Of a DNA stretch of 23,041 nucleotides, positions 21,166-23,041 are shown in pieces. The position numbers and the translations under genes were made by a program. Below the pieces are notes generated by a model. It was not told the origin of the DNA and did not search any database. It worked only from the letters and a program-made list of their open reading frames with translations. This DNA is from Bacteroidales bacterium. GTDB lineage: Bacteria > Bacteroidota > Bacteroidia > Bacteroidales > UBA932. The DNA lies in assembly GCA_023227835.1 (NCBI GenBank), contig JALOCI010000045.1, forward strand, positions 1 through 23,041. Reading direction: 5' to 3'. Within the stretch, counting starts at the first letter, position 1, and the number at the start of each line of letters is the position of its first letter.

Positions 21166-21837
21166 ATGGCTACTGAATTTGAAAAATTTGCCAAATTGCA
21201 CCAGGGCGTCAGCAGTCTGTCAATGCACAGGTTCCAGTCCCTTTATGGTGCATATATCAACCCTACAATCATCGAGGAGCGACAGTTAAATGTCGCAGCC
21301 ATGGATGTATTCTCAAGGTTGATGATGGACAGGATCATATTCTTGGGAGTTCCGATTAATGATGATGTCGCCAATATTATACAGGCACAGCTGTTATATC
21401 TGGACTCTGTCGATTCAAAGGCTGATATCCAGCTTTATATAAACTCTCCGGGAGGTTCTGTGTATGCCGGTTTGGGAATATATGACACTATGCAGCTTGT
21501 AGGATCTGATGTCGCAACCATTTGTACGGGAATGGCAGCTTCGATGTCGGCTATTCTTCTGACAGCCGGGGCTACCGGAAAAAGGTCCGCTCTTCCTCAT
21601 TCCAGAGTTATGATTCATCAACCTATGGGAGGTGCTGAAGGACAGGCGGTAGATATTGAGATTACAGCAAGAGAGATAATGAAGATTAAGAAAGAGTTGT
21701 ATGAAATTATCTCACTTCATTCCGGCAAGCCTTTGGAGACAATAGAAAAAGATGCGGACAGGGATTACTGGATGACGGCATCTGAGGCCAAGACTTATGG
21801 AATGATTGACGAAATCCTGATTAAATCAAAAAAATAG
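21166..21837 (+). CDS. clpP: ATP-dependent Clp protease proteolytic subunit ClpP
   Basis: ClpP forms the double-heptamer serine protease chamber that is fed by ClpX or ClpA/C. The 223-residue protein has the full triad: Ser126 (GMAASMSAILL), His151 (RVMIHQP) and Asp200 (DADRDYW). The spacing (25 and 74 residues) equals that in E. coli. INSPGGSVYAGLGIYDTM and the handle region (EIMKIKKELYEIISLHSGKP) are present. The N-terminus is about 15-20 residues longer than the mature enzyme, consistent with a propeptide. It lies 10 bp after tig and 10 bp before clpX. It appears intact, in contrast to its clpX partner. Confidence 0.97.
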   Translation: MATEFEKFAKLHQGVSSLSMHRFQSLYGAYINPTIIEERQLNVAAMDVFSRLMMDRIIFLGVPINDDVANIIQAQLLYLDSVDSKADIQLYINSPGGSVYAGLGIYDTMQLVGSDVATICTGMAASMSAILLTAGATGKRSALPHSRVMIHQPMGGAEGQAVDIEITAREIMKIKKELYEIISLHSGKPLETIEKDADRDYWMTASEAKTYGMIDEILIKSKK

Positions 21838-21847
21838 TTGCATAAGT

Positions 21848-22933
21848 ATGGCATCCAAGTATAACGACTATTGTTCATTTTGCGGAAGGGGAAAGGAAGA
21901 GGTTGAAGTTCTCATAGCCGGAGAGATAGCTTGTATTTGTAACGAATGTGCCCAACAAGCTGTTGATTACTCTAAAGAGGCGATGATGGCCAAGAGGTCA
22001 AAAGGGCGTAAAAATGAGGATTCTGAGAAGAAACTCATGAAACCTGTTGAGATGACCCGGTTTCTTGACCAGTATGTAATTGGCCAGGATGAGGCAAAGA
22101 AGCACCTGGCTGTTGCGGTTTACAACCATTATAAGAGGATTTCAAATCCAGGCAACGATGATCTGGACCTGGAGAAGTCTAATATCATGCTTATCGGCCA
22201 GACCGGGACAGGAAAGACTCTTTTGGCAAAGACCATAGCCAAGATGCTGGATGTTCCATTTACAATTGTTGATGCTACTGTACTTACGGAAGCCGGTTAC
22301 GTGGGGGAGGATGTCGAGAGTATTCTGACAAGATTGCTTCAGGAGGCTGATTATGATGTCGAAAGAGCACAGAGAGGAATTGTTTTCATTGATGAGATTG
22401 ATAAGATTGCAAGAAAAAGCGATAATCCTTCAATAACCCGGGATGTTTCAGGCGAGGGTGTACAACAGGCTATGCTCAAACTTCTTGAGGGGAGCATTGT
22501 TAATGTCCCGCCTCAGGGAGGACGTAAGCACCCGGAACAAAGAATGATAGCTGTTGATACAAAGAATATCCTTTTTATTTGCGGTGGAGCATTTGAGGGG
22601 ATAGAAAGAAAGATTTCCCAAAGGCTCAATACTCAGGTGGTAGGATATGGGGCTGAGAAGAAACGAAGTAAAATAGACAAGGAAAATCTTATCAGATATG
22701 TATCTCCTCAGGATTTACGTTCCTATGGACTTATTCCGGAAATAATAGGCAGATTACCTGTCCTGACATATCTTCATCCGTTGGATAGAAAGGCTTTAAG
22801 AACCATATTGACTGAACCTAAAAATGCTCTGGTTAAGCAGTATAATAAGCTTTTTGAGCTGGACGGAGTGAAGTTGAAAATTGATGATGAAGTATTGGAT
22901 TATATTGTGGATACATTACTAGTGATGCGTTAA
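21848..22933 (+). CDS. clpX: ClpX ATPase, C-terminally truncated (disrupted gene)
   Basis: ClpX is the AAA+ unfoldase that recognises tagged proteins and feeds ClpP. This frame holds 361 residues against about 410-425 normally. Present: the N-terminal zinc-binding domain (Cys9, Cys12, Cys31, Cys34), Walker A GQTGTGKT at 117-124, the pore loop GYVGED, Walker B VFIDEID (Asp182, Glu183), the RKH loop GGRKHPEQ, a ClpP-contact loop with VGY in place of IGF, and sensor 1/arginine-finger regions up to IPEIIGRLPVL. Homology runs to about residue 355 (LDYIVD), then TLLVMR and a stop follow. The sensor-2 GARGLRS motif and the rest of the small domain are missing, so a product of this frame should not hydrolyse ATP normally. 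Other frames past the break do not restore homology, so this is not a simple frameshift. Confidence 0.93.
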   Translation: MASKYNDYCSFCGRGKEEVEVLIAGEIACICNECAQQAVDYSKEAMMAKRSKGRKNEDSEKKLMKPVEMTRFLDQYVIGQDEAKKHLAVAVYNHYKRISNPGNDDLDLEKSNIMLIGQTGTGKTLLAKTIAKMLDVPFTIVDATVLTEAGYVGEDVESILTRLLQEADYDVERAQRGIVFIDEIDKIARKSDNPSITRDVSGEGVQQAMLKLLEGSIVNVPPQGGRKHPEQRMIAVDTKNILFICGGAFEGIERKISQRLNTQVVGYGAEKKRSKIDKENLIRYVSPQDLRSYGLIPEIIGRLPVLTYLHPLDRKALRTILTEPKNALVKQYNKLFELDGVKLKIDDEVLDYIVDTLLVMR

Positions 22934-22943
22934 GCGACGCATC
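22924..22943. repeat. Perfect 7-bp hairpin just past the clpX break
   Basis: GATGCGT (22924-22930) and ACGCATC (22937-22943) flank the 6-base loop TAAGCG. The clpX frame's stop codon lies in the loop. No T-tract follows on either strand, so it is not a standard terminator. Its position about 10 bp inside the break would suit a subterminal hairpin of a mobile element. Confidence 0.7.
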
Positions 22944-23021
22944 TGCGCTTGTAACTTATTAATATCATATAATTTATATCAGTTCTTTGACAACTTCGAT
23001 TTGAAATGAGTTCGTAATTTC

Positions 23022-23037
23022 GCGGGCTAAACCCCGC
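23022..23037. repeat. Short GC-rich hairpin at the window end
   Basis: GCGGG (23022-23026) and CCCGC (23033-23037) pair around the loop CTAAAC. It is cut off from any context by the window end, so its role is unknown. Confidence 0.5.
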
Positions 23038-23041
23038 TGAT

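Larger units (their letters stand above)
22913..23041. other. Non-clpX sequence at the right end (possible insertion element edge or chimeric junction)
   Basis: From about 22913 the sequence no longer matches clpX. It contains a 7-bp perfect hairpin (22924-22943), an AT-rich stretch (22950-22980), the segment AGTTCTTTGACAACTTCG, and a GC-rich hairpin (23022-23037) at the very end. On the minus strand a frame stays open from the window edge to a stop at 22932-22930 (about 36 codons, ending RRCVA), with no recognised homology. No transposase, terminal repeat pair or target duplication can be seen, because the far side is outside the window. Confidence 0.6.

Noticed and set aside
22913..22960. 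Group II intron 5' end (GTGYG-type) in clpX
   Set aside because: The sequence after the break has GTGATGCG rather than a convincing GTGYG start, and no intron domain or reverse transcriptase is visible.
22904..22990. clpX break considered as a simple frameshift
   Set aside because: Translating the other two frames past 22912 gives stops or YITSDALSDASALVTY-like text and no KLGARGLRS-type sequence, so the coding sequence is replaced rather than shifted.
23022..23037. GC hairpin considered as the first CRISPR repeat of an array
   Set aside because: Only one copy is visible, no spacer-repeat periodicity exists, and it matches no repeat I recognise.

Overview
The window reads as about 23 kb of core chromosome from a member of the Bacteroidota, most likely order Bacteroidales. 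Several independent signs support this. Promoters match the Bacteroidetes sigma-ABfr form (TTTG or TTG, about 19-20 bp, TAnnTTTG) in front of the ferredoxin gene, rpmH and the tRNA gene, with the -7 half in front of several others. There is a 951-residue TonB-dependent receptor with a carboxypeptidase-like N-domain, a DUF1573 lipoprotein-era surface family protein, the PASTA protein plus RluA-type synthase pair, and no reliance on Shine-Dalgarno sequences. Base composition is moderately AT-rich and even along the window, except for the last ~130 bases. The genus cannot be named from the sequence alone.

Layout, left to right. (1) 1-504: the 3' part of rho, cut by the window edge. (2) 522-3798, minus strand: a three-gene operon, DUF1573 protein, MeaB GTPase and 10TM metal exporter, with 5 bp and then a 4-bp overlap between genes. 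(3) 3907-8950, plus strand: a small 2[4Fe-4S] ferredoxin with its own promoter and terminator, serS-ruvC, and a TonB-dependent outer membrane receptor. (4) 8963-16529, minus strand: queD-polA-ECF sigma factor-rsmG, tightly packed; then rpmH with its own strong promoter and hairpin terminator; then mqnE (futalosine menaquinone pathway), a three-PASTA membrane protein and an RluD-like pseudouridine synthase. (5) 16680-19621, plus strand: a class I/II PLP aminotransferase with a strong terminator, then tpiA-prmA overlapping by one base. (6) 19677-22933, plus strand: tRNA-Leu(TAG), then tig-clpP-clpX, the protein quality-control operon.

How the genes work together: most are housekeeping (transcription termination, tRNA charging, translation, ribosome modification by RsmG, PrmA and RluD, replication and repair by PolA and RuvC, protein folding and turnover by Tig, ClpP and ClpX, glycolysis by TpiA). 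The accessory part is small: a putative metal exporter beside a G3E GTPase, and an outer membrane receptor.

The most notable point is the right end. The clpX reading frame matches the family up to about residue 355 and then ends after six unrelated residues. The sensor-2/GARGLRS region and the rest of the C-terminal domain are missing. The following ~110 bases hold two hairpins and no clpX homology, which looks like the edge of an inserted element or a chimeric assembly junction. A second notable point is PolA, whose 3'-5' exonuclease domain is present as a fold-sized segment but has lost its catalytic carboxylates. I did not find CRISPR arrays, a complete mobile element, or a clearly new multi-gene system. 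No gene-free stretch exceeds 300 bases; the longest gap is about 150 bases (16530-16679).
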